DNA of 64,000 nt, from NCBI RefSeq assembly GCF_002217755.1, contig NZ_BCFL01000018.1, positions 682,001 to 746,000 on the forward strand. The letters run 5' to 3'. The position numbers and the translations under genes were made by a program. Below the pieces are notes generated by a model that saw only the letters and a list, made by a program, of their open reading frames with translations, did not search any database and had not been told where the DNA came from. The DNA comes from Streptomyces hyaluromycini (GTDB lineage: Bacteria; Actinomycetota; Actinomycetes; Streptomycetales; Streptomycetaceae). Positions 33,855 to 41,582 of this stretch are shown here, piece by piece. Numbering within the stretch: position 1 is the stretch's first letter; each line of letters begins with the position of its first letter.

Positions 33855-34679
33855 TTACGGCTTCCGCGCAAGCCCACCATGCTCGGCAACGACCTCCTGA
33901 GTGCCCGAACCGCCCTCACCAGCCTCCGGCCGCCACTCCGTCACCGACACGACACCGGGTTCGACGAGCTCCAGCCCCTCGAAAAACATGGTGATCTCAT
34001 CAATGCTGCGCAGGTTGTACGGCACGGCACCGCTGTTGTTGTAGGCGTCCTGGGCCTGCTCGAAGACGGGGTCGATGCCACGCGACCCGTCGTTGATGGA
34101 GAGGTAACTGCCCGAGGGCAGCGCTTCCATCAGCGTGGCGACAATGGAACGGGCCTGGTCGTGGTCGGCGACGTGCCCCAGGATGTTGCTGAGAATGAGC
34201 GCGGTGGGACGACCGAAGTCCAACGTCTTGGCGGCGACCTCCAGAATGCGCCCCGGGTCCGTCACGTTGGCGTCGATGTACGCGGTCGCCCCCTCCTTGC
34301 TGGAGTAGAGGAGCGTGCGGGCGTGCGCGAGCACCATCGGATCGTTGTCGACGTACACGATCCGAGCCTCGGGAGCGAGCCCCTGAGCGACCTCGTGGGT
34401 GTTCTGCGCGGTAGGAAGCCCGGTACCGACATCCAGGAACTGCCGGATACCCGCCTCGGCCACGAGATACGCGATGTTCCGCCGCAGGAAGGCCCGGCTG
34501 GACCGGGCGATGGTGACGATCCCCGGGAACACCTCGGTGTACGCGTCACCGGCCGCTTGGTCGACGGCGTAGTTGTCCTTGCCACCGAGCCAGTAGTTCC
34601 AGATCCGGGCGGAGTGCGGCACCGTCGTGTCGATCTTCTGCTGCTCGGCCGGGTCGGGCGTTATCACGTGGTCGGTCAT
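33855..34679 (-). CDS. SAM-dependent methyltransferase, DUF574 (Methyltransf_19)
   Basis: A 274-residue DUF574 protein of the type expanded in Streptomyces. The opening PHSARIWNYWLGGKDNYAVDQ is diagnostic. The SAM-binding motif I is FLDVGTGLPTAQNTHE, followed by the acidic loop VYVDNDPMVLAHARTLL and NILGHVADHDQA. Substrate unknown; members are often found beside regulatory sets, and their enzymatic role is unproven. ATG 34679 with GAAGGACG somewhat upstream. Convergent with the FtsX permease gene; downstream of the DUF429 gene in the same direction with about 140 bases between. Confidence 0.93.
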   Translation of the reverse strand: MTDHVITPDPAEQQKIDTTVPHSARIWNYWLGGKDNYAVDQAAGDAYTEVFPGIVTIARSSRAFLRRNIAYLVAEAGIRQFLDVGTGLPTAQNTHEVAQGLAPEARIVYVDNDPMVLAHARTLLYSSKEGATAYIDANVTDPGRILEVAAKTLDFGRPTALILSNILGHVADHDQARSIVATLMEALPSGSYLSINDGSRGIDPVFEQAQDAYNNSGAVPYNLRSIDEITMFFEGLELVEPGVVSVTEWRPEAGEGGSGTQEVVAEHGGLARKP

Positions 34680-34817
34680 GGGTCGGGCACGTCCTTCGGC
34701 CGGGGCGGGATCATTCGCGGCACATCCTACGAGCGAACTCCCTTTCCACGCTTGCTAGTTCATGTCTTCCTTCCGGCTGGCCGGGACAGCGACGCGCGGT
34801 CCTCGATCGACCGGGGT

Positions 34818-35657
34818 TCAGCTCGCTTCGCGGCCACGCCTCTGCTCGGGGCGGGCAGGCGCGATGATGGTGGGAGCCTGTCCGGGAGGCAGGAGGCTGT
34901 CCGCTCCAAGTACTTGGCAGCGCGCCAGTCCGTGCCGGGACCACAGTGCGGCTGTCCACGCACAGAGCAGCGCGTCGATGAGATCTTCCCGATGCTTGTA
35001 GTCGGCCGCCTTGTGGGGTGAGGGCTCAGAGAGCAGCCGACGGGAGGCCGGGTGGGAGGAGAGCAGGAGGGGCGGATCGGTGGCGGCCAGCCCCGCCACG
35101 CGCGCGATCAGCCTGTCGCACTCCGCAGCCCGTACCGCTCGCCACTTCGCCGTCGGAACTCGTGCCGGCCGACGCTTGTACGTAGGGCGTTCCTCCTGGT
35201 CGTAGCCCAGTTCGGCGGCTCCGACCAAGGTCGTGTACGGATAGCACTCGGAGAAGACCCGACCGCCGGTCGGCGGTCCGCTCCTGCCGTCGTCGTAGAT
35301 CCAGCCCGACTCCTGCAGCCATTCCCGTAACAGCACTCCAGCCTGTCGAGGAGAGCTCTGGTTGGTGCTGTTCACGCTCACCTTCCAACGGCCGTACCGC
35401 TGGCCGACCTCCCGCTCGCACGTCCGCTGGCCAACCGGGTTGTCGACGACCAGCGGTGCGTCGACGAATGCCAGGGTCGATCCGTCGACAGCTGTCCTGG
35501 CCAGCCATGACATCGTCTCTTCGAGTCCGCGGGTCCAACCGCATGCGATCACGATGCCATGCCTGTCGACGGTGGCTACGCTGGTCTCATTGGGCTTGGT
35601 ACGGGCTCTGCTCTGCGCCCAGGCGAGGTCGATGCCGATGAACCGTTCAATCCCCAT
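34818..35657 (-). CDS. DUF429 protein, predicted RNase H-like fold
   Basis: A 279-residue DUF429 protein. The start GIERFIGIDLAWAQ is the first strand of the RNase H-like fold with its Asp; later acids are in LAFVDAPLVV and HREDLIDALLCAWTAAL, making a plausible metal site. Conserved motifs include FSECYPYTTLVGA and YKRRPA. DUF429 proteins are predicted nucleases of unknown role and occasionally lie near defence genes. Here it lies about 1.4 kb outside the left boundary of the defence island. Start ATG 35657 has no strong ribosome site. Confidence 0.85.
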   Translation of the reverse strand: MGIERFIGIDLAWAQSRARTKPNETSVATVDRHGIVIACGWTRGLEETMSWLARTAVDGSTLAFVDAPLVVDNPVGQRTCEREVGQRYGRWKVSVNSTNQSSPRQAGVLLREWLQESGWIYDDGRSGPPTGGRVFSECYPYTTLVGAAELGYDQEERPTYKRRPARVPTAKWRAVRAAECDRLIARVAGLAATDPPLLLSSHPASRRLLSEPSPHKAADYKHREDLIDALLCAWTAALWSRHGLARCQVLGADSLLPPGQAPTIIAPARPEQRRGREAS

Positions 35658-36152
35658 GCATCCGTGGTACCAGAGAACCGGCCACCGGCATGGCGTGGTC
35701 TTCTTCTTCCTCGCTGATCAGCCGGCACGCACCGCTCCGACGGGATCGCGAGCGGTCCCCAACCTCTGTATCTCGTCAACCGAACGGCGTCCTCCCCCTC
35801 AACTGGTGTCGTCGACGAGCCGGGAAGGAACAGAAGTGCGGGAATGGACCTGGCCCTTCCCGGTCGCCGTTACATGATCGACCGTGAGGCACCCGACCCC
35901 GATAGGGGCCGACAGTCCCTTCCCGGGCCCGCCGATAGGGCCGAACGGCCCTTCTTCGCGCCGCCGAGCGGACAGGCGCACCTCCCCCGCACCGCGGCCG
36001 CACGCTGCCGGGACCCGACCGGCCCGGGAGCGCCCCCCCCCGCCGGCCACCGATCCCTTTACGAACCCATGACGAGCCCAAAAGGTTCTACGGAACCCTC
36101 GCATCCGTATGTCTGTGTGTGCGGGATCCGAAGAACCGGATCAGGAGACACG
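35658..36152. other. Intergenic region with two DevR-like boxes
   Basis: About 495 bases between divergent genes hold no convincing coding frame. Two GC dyads of DevR/OsdR type lie at 35904-35920 (AGGGGCCGACAGTCCCT) and 35937-35952 (AGGGCCGAACGGCCCT), each preceded by GAT, with centres about 32 bases apart. The ribosome site AGGAGA at the right end serves the DUF4142 gene. Confidence 0.6.
35904..35952. promoter_or_regulatory. Pair of putative DevR/OsdR-type hypoxia boxes
   Basis: The right box, AGGGCCGAACGGCCCT, is a perfect dyad with 7-base arms; the left, AGGGGCCGACAGTCCCT, fits the same pattern less well. The known Streptomyces OsdR and mycobacterial DosR motifs are GGGxCC-type dyads controlling hypoxia and dormancy genes. 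The nearest starts are about 200-250 bases away on either side. Confidence 0.4.
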
Positions 36153-36878
36153 GTGCTCTTTTCACGGAAGGCGGCGGGAACTCTCTTCGTGGGTGGTGCG
36201 ATCAGCATGACCCTCGGCTCCCTCCTCTACCCCTCCATGCTCGGAGTTCAGAAGGTCAGCAGCGCTCCAGAGCGAGTCGTCGCCACCCCGGCGACCGGAC
36301 CGCTGACGGAAGCCGACCGGGATTTCGTGGTCAAGGTGCGCTCGGCAGGACTGTGGGAGTACCCCGTCGGTCAGAAGGCATCGAAGAAGGGGACGACGAA
36401 GGCAGTCAGGAACGCCGGGAAGCATCTGGTCGACGGGGACGCCTCGTTGGACGCCGCCTGTCGCGATGTCGCCAATCAGCTGGGCATCACGCTGCCCAAC
36501 CAGCCGTCGCCACAACAGCAGGGCTTCGAATCCCGGTTGAGTGCGGAAAGCGGCAAGCAGTTCGACGCAGACATGGCCACCACGGTGCGCGCGACGAACG
36601 GCCAGTTCCTCACCACGATCGCGAGCATCCGCTCCACCACGAGGAACTCGCTGGTCCGCGCACTGGCCGACCAGGCCAACGACACCGTCCTGGACCACAT
36701 CACGGTCGTGGAGAAAACCGGCCTGGTCGACTTCGCCCAGGCCCTCGCCCAGGAAACCACCTCGCCCAACCTCCCGGCCCAGGACCTGACCCCACCACCC
36801 GCGGTCGCGGGCCAGCCACAGGTCGTCCTCACTCCACCGGCAAACAGCACGGCCTCACCGAGTCCTACGGTGGGGTGA
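36153..36878 (+). CDS. Secreted/membrane-anchored DUF4142 protein
   Basis: A 241-residue protein with a single N-terminal hydrophobic segment (AAGTLFVGGAISMTLGSLLYP) and a DUF4142 domain: LTEADRDFVVKVRSAGLWEYPVGQKASKKGTTKAVRNAGKHLVDGD and later FDADMATTVRATNGQFLTTIA. DUF4142 is a ferritin-like helical domain of unknown function found in exported proteins. The C-terminal 35 residues are Pro/Ser/Thr-rich. GTG 36153 follows AGGAGA; the frame is open upstream but without a ribosome site. A nested GC hairpin follows at 36971-37008. It is the last chromosomal gene before the island. Confidence 0.88.
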   Translation: MLFSRKAAGTLFVGGAISMTLGSLLYPSMLGVQKVSSAPERVVATPATGPLTEADRDFVVKVRSAGLWEYPVGQKASKKGTTKAVRNAGKHLVDGDASLDAACRDVANQLGITLPNQPSPQQQGFESRLSAESGKQFDADMATTVRATNGQFLTTIASIRSTTRNSLVRALADQANDTVLDHITVVEKTGLVDFAQALAQETTSPNLPAQDLTPPPAVAGQPQVVLTPPANSTASPSPTVG

Positions 36879-36970
36879 GGACCTGGGCCGAGCCCCCTAC
36901 GCCGGCCAAGCCGCCGCTGTGTTCGGCCCCAGCCTCCCGCCGTCCCCCGGCAGCGCGCTGCTGATCGGCA

Positions 36971-37008
36971 CCTCTCCGGGCGGCGGGTCCACCGCCGTAC
37001 CGGAGAGG
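36971..37008 (+). terminator. Hairpin after DUF4142 gene
   Basis: CCTCTCCGG (36971-36979) pairs with CCGGAGAGG (37000-37008), and inside it CGGCGG pairs with CCGCCG. The nested GC stem without T-tract is a typical Streptomyces terminator. Confidence 0.7.
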
Positions 37009-37030
37009 CCCGTCAGGCACGGCCGGCCGA

Positions 37031-37048
37031 TTTCCGCGGCCGCGGAAA
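37031..37048. terminator. Perfect 18-bp palindrome, possibly the former rnpB terminator
   Basis: TTTCCGCGGCCGCGGAAA is a perfect palindrome lying 3 bases beyond the left rnpB fragment. Read on the minus strand, it would have directly followed the 3' end of rnpB before the island was inserted, so it may be the displaced transcription terminator. Confidence 0.55.
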
Positions 37049-37051
37049 CAA

Positions 37052-37083
37052 AGAGCGGCAGACGAGTCGGGCTGTACGCCGGG
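37052..37083. repeat. Left attachment-site repeat (rnpB 3' fragment)
   Basis: These 32 bases are identical to 57544-57575, the 3' end of the RNase P RNA gene plus four bases beyond. Nothing else of rnpB is here. A short isolated copy of an RNA gene's 3' end opposite an intact copy is the standard mark of site-specific integration. Confidence 0.85.
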
Positions 37084-37137
37084 GAGAGTCACCGCAACAC
37101 TATGACCTGCACAAACGTGCAGGGAGGGCGCTTGTGT

Positions 37138-37158
37138 GGCTACCTTGATGGCTACGCA
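37138..37158. repeat. Left copy of GGCTAC double motif
   Basis: GGCTACCTTGATGGCTACGCA, matching 57419-57439 at 20 of 21 positions in the same orientation. It contains two GGCTAC units 12 bases apart. Likely a protein-binding site used in recombination of the island; inference from position only. Confidence 0.6.
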
Positions 37159-37485
37159 AGACGACTTCCCGCCCCGAAGCACTCCGGACGGGGTCTTCGT
37201 CGCTATTGGGGTCAGACAGTCTGCTCGATGCGCTCGACGATGCCCGGGTCCGACTCCATTCGGCCGCCTTCGCATACTGCAGCAAACCCGACGCTGGTCA
37301 CGTAGACCGCGAGCCCATCAACGGCTGGGCAGAGCGGAGCCTCAGCAGGAGCATGGACACGAGGTGGTTCCCCAGGGGACAAGTGACTCCTGCGGGTGGG
37401 GGTATGTCCTCGCGCAGGGGAAGCCTGTCGGTCCGCAATCGGTGCGAGTGTTCTTCGTTACCCATGGACGTGTTGGACAAGCCCG

Positions 37486-39189
37486 CTACGCGGCCAGGCG
37501 GCGGATTCCCGCCCGGCTCGGGGTCGCCGTCGCAGCCTGGATCCCGGTGACCTCGACCGCGACGCCCCACGCCTCAAGGATCTTGGCCGTCTGTACGAGG
37601 GTGACCTGTGAAAACGGGAAGAGCGTATCGGCAGTGAGGTCGGTTCCGTTCTTGAGCAGGATCGCGAAGACGACCTTCGAAGGCCGGAAGCCTTCCGGCA
37701 GCCCGTTGCCAGGTCGAGCCGCGTCCACCTTCCGAGCGAACCCGTCCACGGCCTCCGGCGAGTGCAGCAGGGTCTGCACCGCGACCACGCCCTGGCCGAA
37801 CAGATGGCTCAGCGCGTCGGACCCCTTGGCCCGCTTCACCATGACGAGGACGTTGTCCGGGCTCAGGAGGTCGCAGATCTCCACGCCGTTACCCCGGTGC
37901 AGCGCCGTCCGGACGTTGTCGCGGTCGAAGCAGACGTATCCGGGCCGCAGGTCGGGCACCGACTCGTTGTAGTCCCGCTCCTTGTCCCCGAGCACCCAGG
38001 CCGGAAGGTCGACCGAGGGCGTGCCGGTGATGAGCCGCTCGACCTGCGAACGAATCGCCGCCAGATACGCCTCGCCGATCTCATACCACTGCCCGTCCAG
38101 CAGGAAGAACCGGCGGGCGCCGAGCGCCACCTCCGCTTCGATCCAGCGCAGCACGTGCGAGGTCCGGATGACGTCGTCCTTCGCCGCCCGGGTGTGCGAG
38201 TGGAGGGTGACCGTGCCGTCCCGGAGCGCGGCGAAGCGCGTTCCGGGCCTCTGCGCACGTGCCCGGTTGAGGACGTACTCCAGGCTGAAGTCGTCGGTGA
38301 GGTACGCCTCCGGGCTGTGCACCTTGGTGGCGAACGCCTGGGCGGCAGCGTAGTCGTCCCAGTGGTCGGACGGGACGGCGACGGCGATACGTCCGTCAGG
38401 CGGCTCGCCGAGCATGTCGTCGAGCCGCTCCTCCAGCCGCGTGACGAGGTCGCCGTCCTTGACCGGGACGATGTGCTCGACGAATTCCAGTGCCTGACTC
38501 GGGTCCTCTTCCCGGAGAACACGGGCGATGGCCCTGATGTCCGCGACCAGGTCCGCGGGGTCGACGCCGAGCCGCATCCGCAGCCCGGTGCCGCCCTCGA
38601 CGCTGGAGACCTTCGTACGGTTGTCCCGACCGATCGTGAGCTGCATCCGCTCCAGCCGACCGCCCAGCCGACGCACGATCTGCGCGTGCTCGTGGACACC
38701 CAGACTCCAGACCGGAGTGCCGCCCGGCACGAGGGTGATGTCGGTCCGGCCGCCGCCCGGCGTATGGGCGACCAGGTCGCGGATCTGGGCGGGGTCCACC
38801 CTGCGGATCACGAAACTCAGTCCGAACCGCCGATCCTTGACACGGTCGGGCACCAGGCGGAACCCCTGGTCGTAGCCGATGGCGTACACCTCGCCGTCGA
38901 CCGCGAGCATCAGCAGCCCCGCCGACCGGTTCACCGGCCGCGACACCTCGCACCCGGTCGTGCGGTTGATCTCGCCGCACCAACTCGCCTCGGACTGCTC
39001 GAAACTGCCCGAAACCAACAGTGCCGGAACCCCCAGGTGCTCCTCCGGGAACTGCAGTTCCGCGTCGACAGCTTCGAGCTGCTCGGGGTCAAGAACGTCG
39101 AACATCGCGTCGACCGTGGGAGCGACGCCCGTGAGCCGGTACAGGGTGCGCTTGGAGGTGCTGGAGGGACTGGAGGTCCTGGTTGCCAT
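37486..39189 (-). CDS. TIGR04141-family sporadically distributed protein (DUF6119)
   Basis: A 567-residue protein of the TIGR04141/DUF6119 family. The C-terminal half has the family's hallmark run: YNESVPDLRPGYVCFDRDNVR, then GNGVEICDLLSPDN, VMVKRAKGSDALSHLFGQG and a late FAILLKNG. No catalytic motif of known type is obvious; the Asp in CFDRDNV and the Lys in MVKRAKGSD are candidates. The family is scattered across bacteria and often found in defence islands beside restriction genes; its activity is unknown to me. Here it is the first island gene on the left, divergent from the HTH-methylase with about 190 bases between. Start ATG 39189 has only a weak ribosome site. It contains no membrane segment. 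Confidence 0.88.
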   Translation of the reverse strand: MATRTSSPSSTSKRTLYRLTGVAPTVDAMFDVLDPEQLEAVDAELQFPEEHLGVPALLVSGSFEQSEASWCGEINRTTGCEVSRPVNRSAGLLMLAVDGEVYAIGYDQGFRLVPDRVKDRRFGLSFVIRRVDPAQIRDLVAHTPGGGRTDITLVPGGTPVWSLGVHEHAQIVRRLGGRLERMQLTIGRDNRTKVSSVEGGTGLRMRLGVDPADLVADIRAIARVLREEDPSQALEFVEHIVPVKDGDLVTRLEERLDDMLGEPPDGRIAVAVPSDHWDDYAAAQAFATKVHSPEAYLTDDFSLEYVLNRARAQRPGTRFAALRDGTVTLHSHTRAAKDDVIRTSHVLRWIEAEVALGARRFFLLDGQWYEIGEAYLAAIRSQVERLITGTPSVDLPAWVLGDKERDYNESVPDLRPGYVCFDRDNVRTALHRGNGVEICDLLSPDNVLVMVKRAKGSDALSHLFGQGVVAVQTLLHSPEAVDGFARKVDAARPGNGLPEGFRPSKVVFAILLKNGTDLTADTLFPFSQVTLVQTAKILEAWGVAVEVTGIQAATATPSRAGIRRLAA

Positions 39190-39319
39190 GGTTCTGATCC
39201 GTTCGAAGGTGTTGTGGGCAGAGGGATGCCCGGGAGTCCCGGGGAAGCCGGGAGGCCGGGTGAAAGCACTCCCAGTACATCTCCAACAGAAAGCACTGTC
39301 AAACGATTCACATCAGTGA

Positions 39320-39345
39320 GGCGCTGGTATAGAGTGGGACCGTCC
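39320..39345 (+). promoter_or_regulatory. Candidate promoter of the methylase gene
   Basis: TTCAC-ATCA-GTGAG forms a small dyad and TATAGA follows about 15 bases after TTCACA, giving a -35/-10-like pair about 40 bases before the ATG at 39380. The short spacer makes the -35 uncertain. Confidence 0.35.
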
Positions 39346-39379
39346 AGCCCGCCCACCCCTACGTCACCGGCAGGAGCCC

Positions 39380-41506
39380 ATGAACCAGCAGGCCAGTGCC
39401 CTCGTGACCGCCGCCGACATCTCCCGGCTGGCCGGGGTCACCCGTGCCACGGTGAGCAACTGGCGCCGTCGGCACGCGGACTTTCCCGCCCCGGCCGGAG
39501 GCACGGACACCAGCCCCACCTACGACGTCGACGCCGTACGCGCCTGGCTCTCGGCCCGTGGCCAACTCCCCGAGGACACGCCGGCGGACGAACTCCGCAC
39601 CGCGTTGCGCGCCCACCCCGGCGACGCGGACCTGGCCCTCCACCTGCTCCCTGCGGTGCTCGCAGCCGCCCGACTGGACCGGAGAAAACGCGAAGCCCTC
39701 CCAGAACTGCGTGACGACGCGCTGCTGCGATGGGCCCGAGCGGTGACGGCCGACAAGGCGGATGACGTTCCCGGATTCGCAGGCCTCGCATACGGCGCCG
39801 ACGCGGCCGGGCCGCTCAGGGCCTTGCTGCGAAGCGTCGCCGCGGACGGTGCCGAGGCCACGACGGACGTCCTGGCCGAACGTCTGCTGGAGGACGCCGG
39901 AGGCACAGGCACTTACCGCACGCCGCGCCCCCTGGCCGACCTCATGGCCCGGCTTCTGATCAACAGCACGGGCGACGACTTCCCCGCGAGCGTTCTCGAT
40001 CCCGCGTGCGGCACCGGCTCGCTGCTCGCCGCGGCGGCATCCGCCGGGGCGACCGAACTGCGCGGCCAGGACATCCTGGTCGCCCAGGCCGCCCAGGCCG
40101 CCGCGAGGCTCCGGCTGAGCGCCCCCGAGGCGGTGATCTCCGTACGTACCGGGGACAGCCTGCGCTCCGACGCCTTCAAGGGCCTGGCCACGGACGCCGT
40201 CCTGTGCAATCCGCCGTACGGCGTCCGTGACTGGGGGCACGAGGATCTGGCCTACGACCAACGCTGGGCGTACGGCGTGCCGCCCAAGGGCGAGCCCGAA
40301 CTCGCCTGGGTCCAGCACTCCCTGGCGCACCTCGCGCCCGGCGGCCGTGCCGTGCTCCTCATGCCGCCCGCCGTCGCGGAACGCACCGCCGGCCGGCGTA
40401 TCCGAGCGCAGCTCGTACGCGACGGAGCCCTCCGCGCGGTCGTCTCGCTTCCCCAGGGCGCGGCCACCCCGCTCCACATCGGCCTGCACGTGTGGGTGCT
40501 CGAACGGCCCGATCCGCAGGCCGAACCTCCGGGGACGGTTCTACTCGTCGACGCCGCCGCTGCCGAGAACCGGGACCTCGACTGGGCGGCCATCCACAAC
40601 ACAGTGCTCTCAGCGTGGCGGCCTTACCTCGCCGACCGGGACGGCTTCACAGGGGTCCCGGGCATCACGGGTGCCGTGCCGATCACGGACCTCCTCACCG
40701 AGGCCGTGGACCTGACCCCGGCCCGCCACATCCGAACGGCTTCCCGGCAGGCTCTACGCCCTGCCCTGCTGGCCCGGCAGGCATCGGAGTCGTACGGCCG
40801 ACTCCGCCGAGCCGCGCAGGATCTGACCGACCTCAGCGCCGACGGCGACTGGCCACCGGCCGACGACCGTCCCCGCGACTGGCGTACGGCGACGGTCGCG
40901 GATCTTCTTCGCGGCGGCGCTCTCACTCTGCTTCGCACCGCGCCCGCGAGCCGCCGGACTCGTAGCGTCGAACCGCTGCCGCGGCCCGAACCAGAACCCG
41001 GCGGAAGGCCGACGCTCACAGCCACGGATGTCGTGAAGGACCGACCCGCCTCCGGAACGAAAGCGGACCTGCCCGCCGATGCCCCCCTCCCCTCGATCCA
41101 GGAAGGTGACGTGCTGCTCACGGAGACGCTCCGCGTAGGACACAGCACCGTGGCCCGGGTCGTCGAGCCGGACGAGTCAGGCTGTTTCCTGGGGCCCCAT
41201 CTGCTCCTCTTCCGTCCGGATCAACGCCGTCTCGACCCCTGGTTCCTGGCCGGGTTCCTGGCAGCGGAACAGAACGTCAACGCCGCGGCCACCGGTACAT
41301 CCATCGTTCGGGTGGACCCCCGACGACTCCGCGTTCCCCTGCTCCCGCTCGCCGAACAGCAGCGCTACGGCGCGGCGTTCCGCCACCTGCACGAACTGCG
41401 CACCGCCGCACGTCGTGCCGACCAGGCCGCTGAGGACGTCACACGTCTCCTCGGCACCGGACTCACGGGCGGCGCGCTGTTGCCGAACGGCCACGGATCG
41501 GCGTGA
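39380..41506 (+). CDS. HTH-DNA adenine methylase fused to an HsdS-like recognition tail
   Basis: A 708-residue protein. Residues about 9-30 are a MerR/excisionase-like helix-turn-helix (TAADISRLAGVTRATVSNWRRRH). Residues about 150-430 are an N6-adenine methylase of HsdM type, with SAM motif DPACGTGSLL (about 207) and catalytic NPPYG (about 277). The C-terminal part (about 555-690) looks like half of an HsdS subunit: IQEGDVLLTETLRVGHSTVARVV, then ISIVRVDPRRL-like VPLLPLAEQQRYGAAFRHL. So one chain appears to hold DNA reading and methylation, without a nuclease domain. It may be a solitary methylase or an antirestriction/self-marking enzyme for the island. ATG 39380 follows CAGGAGCCC. A hairpin separates it from hsdM 77 bases downstream. 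Confidence 0.88.
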   Translation: MNQQASALVTAADISRLAGVTRATVSNWRRRHADFPAPAGGTDTSPTYDVDAVRAWLSARGQLPEDTPADELRTALRAHPGDADLALHLLPAVLAAARLDRRKREALPELRDDALLRWARAVTADKADDVPGFAGLAYGADAAGPLRALLRSVAADGAEATTDVLAERLLEDAGGTGTYRTPRPLADLMARLLINSTGDDFPASVLDPACGTGSLLAAAASAGATELRGQDILVAQAAQAAARLRLSAPEAVISVRTGDSLRSDAFKGLATDAVLCNPPYGVRDWGHEDLAYDQRWAYGVPPKGEPELAWVQHSLAHLAPGGRAVLLMPPAVAERTAGRRIRAQLVRDGALRAVVSLPQGAATPLHIGLHVWVLERPDPQAEPPGTVLLVDAAAAENRDLDWAAIHNTVLSAWRPYLADRDGFTGVPGITGAVPITDLLTEAVDLTPARHIRTASRQALRPALLARQASESYGRLRRAAQDLTDLSADGDWPPADDRPRDWRTATVADLLRGGALTLLRTAPASRRTRSVEPLPRPEPEPGGRPTLTATDVVKDRPASGTKADLPADAPLPSIQEGDVLLTETLRVGHSTVARVVEPDESGCFLGPHLLLFRPDQRRLDPWFLAGFLAAEQNVNAAATGTSIVRVDPRRLRVPLLPLAEQQRYGAAFRHLHELRTAARRADQAAEDVTRLLGTGLTGGALLPNGHGSA

Positions 41507-41547
41507 AACCTTCGGCCCGGCACCGTGAGCAGCCAGACTTGCCCTCT

Positions 41548-41564
41548 CCGTCCTTCGAGGACGG
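41548..41564 (+). terminator. Hairpin between methylase gene and hsdM
   Basis: CCGTCC-TTCGA-GGACGG: a 6-base perfect stem with a TTCGA loop just before the hsdM ribosome site (GGAAGGA). Either a weak terminator or an attenuator that separates expression of the two units. Confidence 0.4.
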
Positions 41565-41582
41565 CGAAACTCCGGAAGGACA

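Larger units (their letters stand above)
36879..37485. other. Gene-poor left end of the island
   Basis: About 600 bases without a convincing gene. It holds, in order: a nested hairpin (36971-37008), an 18-base palindrome (37031-37048), the isolated rnpB 3' fragment (37052-37083), a 7-base-arm dyad CCTGCAC-AAAC-GTGCAGG (37106-37123) and the GGCTAC double motif (37138-37158). The rest, to 37485, shows nothing recognisable. Confidence 0.7.

Noticed and set aside
31696-33900. Plus-strand frame overlapping the FtsX permease
   Set aside because: Arg/Pro-rich, no membrane segments; the other frame codes the permease.
37136-37972. Plus-strand frame entering the TIGR04141 gene
   Set aside because: It begins at the recombination motif, has no ribosome site, and its second half lies opposite a well-supported gene.
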